A DNA stretch of 64,000 nucleotides from Gossypium raimondii (lineage: Eukaryota; Streptophyta; Magnoliopsida; Malvales; Malvaceae), in NCBI RefSeq assembly GCF_025698545.1, contig NC_068571.1:49075733-49139732 (forward strand), read 5' to 3'. Positions 63,512-64,000 of the stretch are shown here, piece after piece; positions within the stretch are counted from its first letter, which is position 1, and every line of letters starts with the position of its first letter. The translations under genes and the position numbers were made by a program. A model generated the notes under the pieces. The model ran no database searches, had not been told where the DNA came from, and saw only the letters and a list, made by a program, of their open reading frames with translations.

Positions 63512-64000
63512 CGCAGATTTCCAGAGGAACAAAAATCAAAACAAAAGGAAATTTTAAGTTGACGACCAAAAGGAGTTCTAAACAGAAAAGAACCACATTG
63601 TCCAGGGACTGATTTGTTAAATCAATCTAACAATGTTAGAAAGAAAGAAACCCTAACCCTAGATTTTGTTGACAGATCTGGGGGTGAAAGAAACGCGTTC
63701 AGATCGAACCAAAAAGCAGTGGAACGGATTCTCTAAGAGTGGAGAAGAGGAGAATCTTTTTCAATCAGAAGCATTTTCCCCAAAATAAAACACAAAGAAG
63801 GAATTTCACAACTATCAATTCAACCAGAAAAAAGAAAAAGTTAAAAGAAACAGAGACAAGATAGGTAAATTTAGATGACGGATCAGAATCTCATTATTCC
63901 AAAAAGAGAGACAGGATTGCAAAGTTATAGAAGAATCTTCCAGAGGAGATTTCTAGAGAGTGGGAGACTGCGTGTTTGGAAACAAAGAAAGAGAAAGAAA
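63512..64000 (-). other. 5' leader and promoter side of the PP2A B' gene
   Basis: No coding region. On the minus strand the sequence is C/T-rich in places, as in plant 5' UTRs, and may include a leader intron, but no donor-acceptor pair was convincing. Confidence 0.4.
63648..63662. promoter_or_regulatory. Double telo-box (AAACCCTAACCCTAG)
   Basis: Two head-to-tail telomere-type CCCTAA units lie ~140 bases upstream of the PP2A B' start codon, probably in its leader or proximal promoter. Telo-boxes near plant transcription starts bind TRB/Pur-alpha-type proteins; function here is inferred. Confidence 0.5.

Overview
The window is plant nuclear DNA, almost certainly from a eudicot. Genes are split by many short AT-rich GT-AG introns, intergenic DNA is AT-rich and full of small foldback transposons and decayed retrotransposons, and the gene set is typical of land plants (a CLE peptide, a CHUP1-like protein, a PSII assembly factor). 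The repeat style would fit a Malvaceae genome such as cotton, but that is an impression, not something proved here.

Layout. (1) 1785-5026 (-): a complete 17-exon cytosolic enolase gene with one GC-AG intron. (2) 6045-6697: a foldback element with ~165-bp arms, then a short tRNA-like sequence with Pol III boxes and a T12 terminator, just ahead of (3) 6813-12560 (+): an 11-exon gene for a nuclear RNA-binding protein with three RRMs (hnRNP Q/R type) carrying a 3 x 63-bp repeat at an exon end. (4) 12561-17825: gene-poor DNA with a CT microsatellite. (5) 17826-19001 (-): ribosomal protein S20 (uS10), with a likely 5'-UTR intron holding a MITE and a promoter with telo-box and TGGGCY motifs, followed by a Tourist-like MITE and another foldback. 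(6) 25068-25926 (-): an LPA2-like PSII assembly factor. (7) 27640-29940 (-): a CHUP1/AR791-like coiled-coil protein. (8) 29941-34734: AT-rich repeat DNA. (9) 34735-35034 (-): a CLE peptide precursor. (10) 36467-37900: one LTR plus a tRNA-Asp-type primer binding site of a Ty3/gypsy-like element, abutting a foldback. (11) 38461-58450 (+): a complete 25-exon TAF2 gene (TFIID subunit), whose introns hold a tRNA-Phe pseudogene, a decayed LTR retroelement and several local tandem duplications. (12) 58867-59760 (-): a LINE-type DUF4283 remnant. (13) 60755-63511 (-): a two-exon PP2A B' (B56) regulatory subunit.

The genes are independent single-gene units (glycolysis, RNA binding, translation, photosystem assembly, organelle/actin positioning, peptide signalling, general transcription, phosphatase targeting), so there is no operon-like cooperation. 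I found no clearly new biological system. The most interesting points are the repeated splice donor in the RRM gene, the CHUP1-like protein with membrane segments at both ends, the family of foldback elements, and the repeat-rich TAF2 introns. Exon boundaries were read by eye from splice dinucleotides, reading frame and protein-family continuity, without transcript support.
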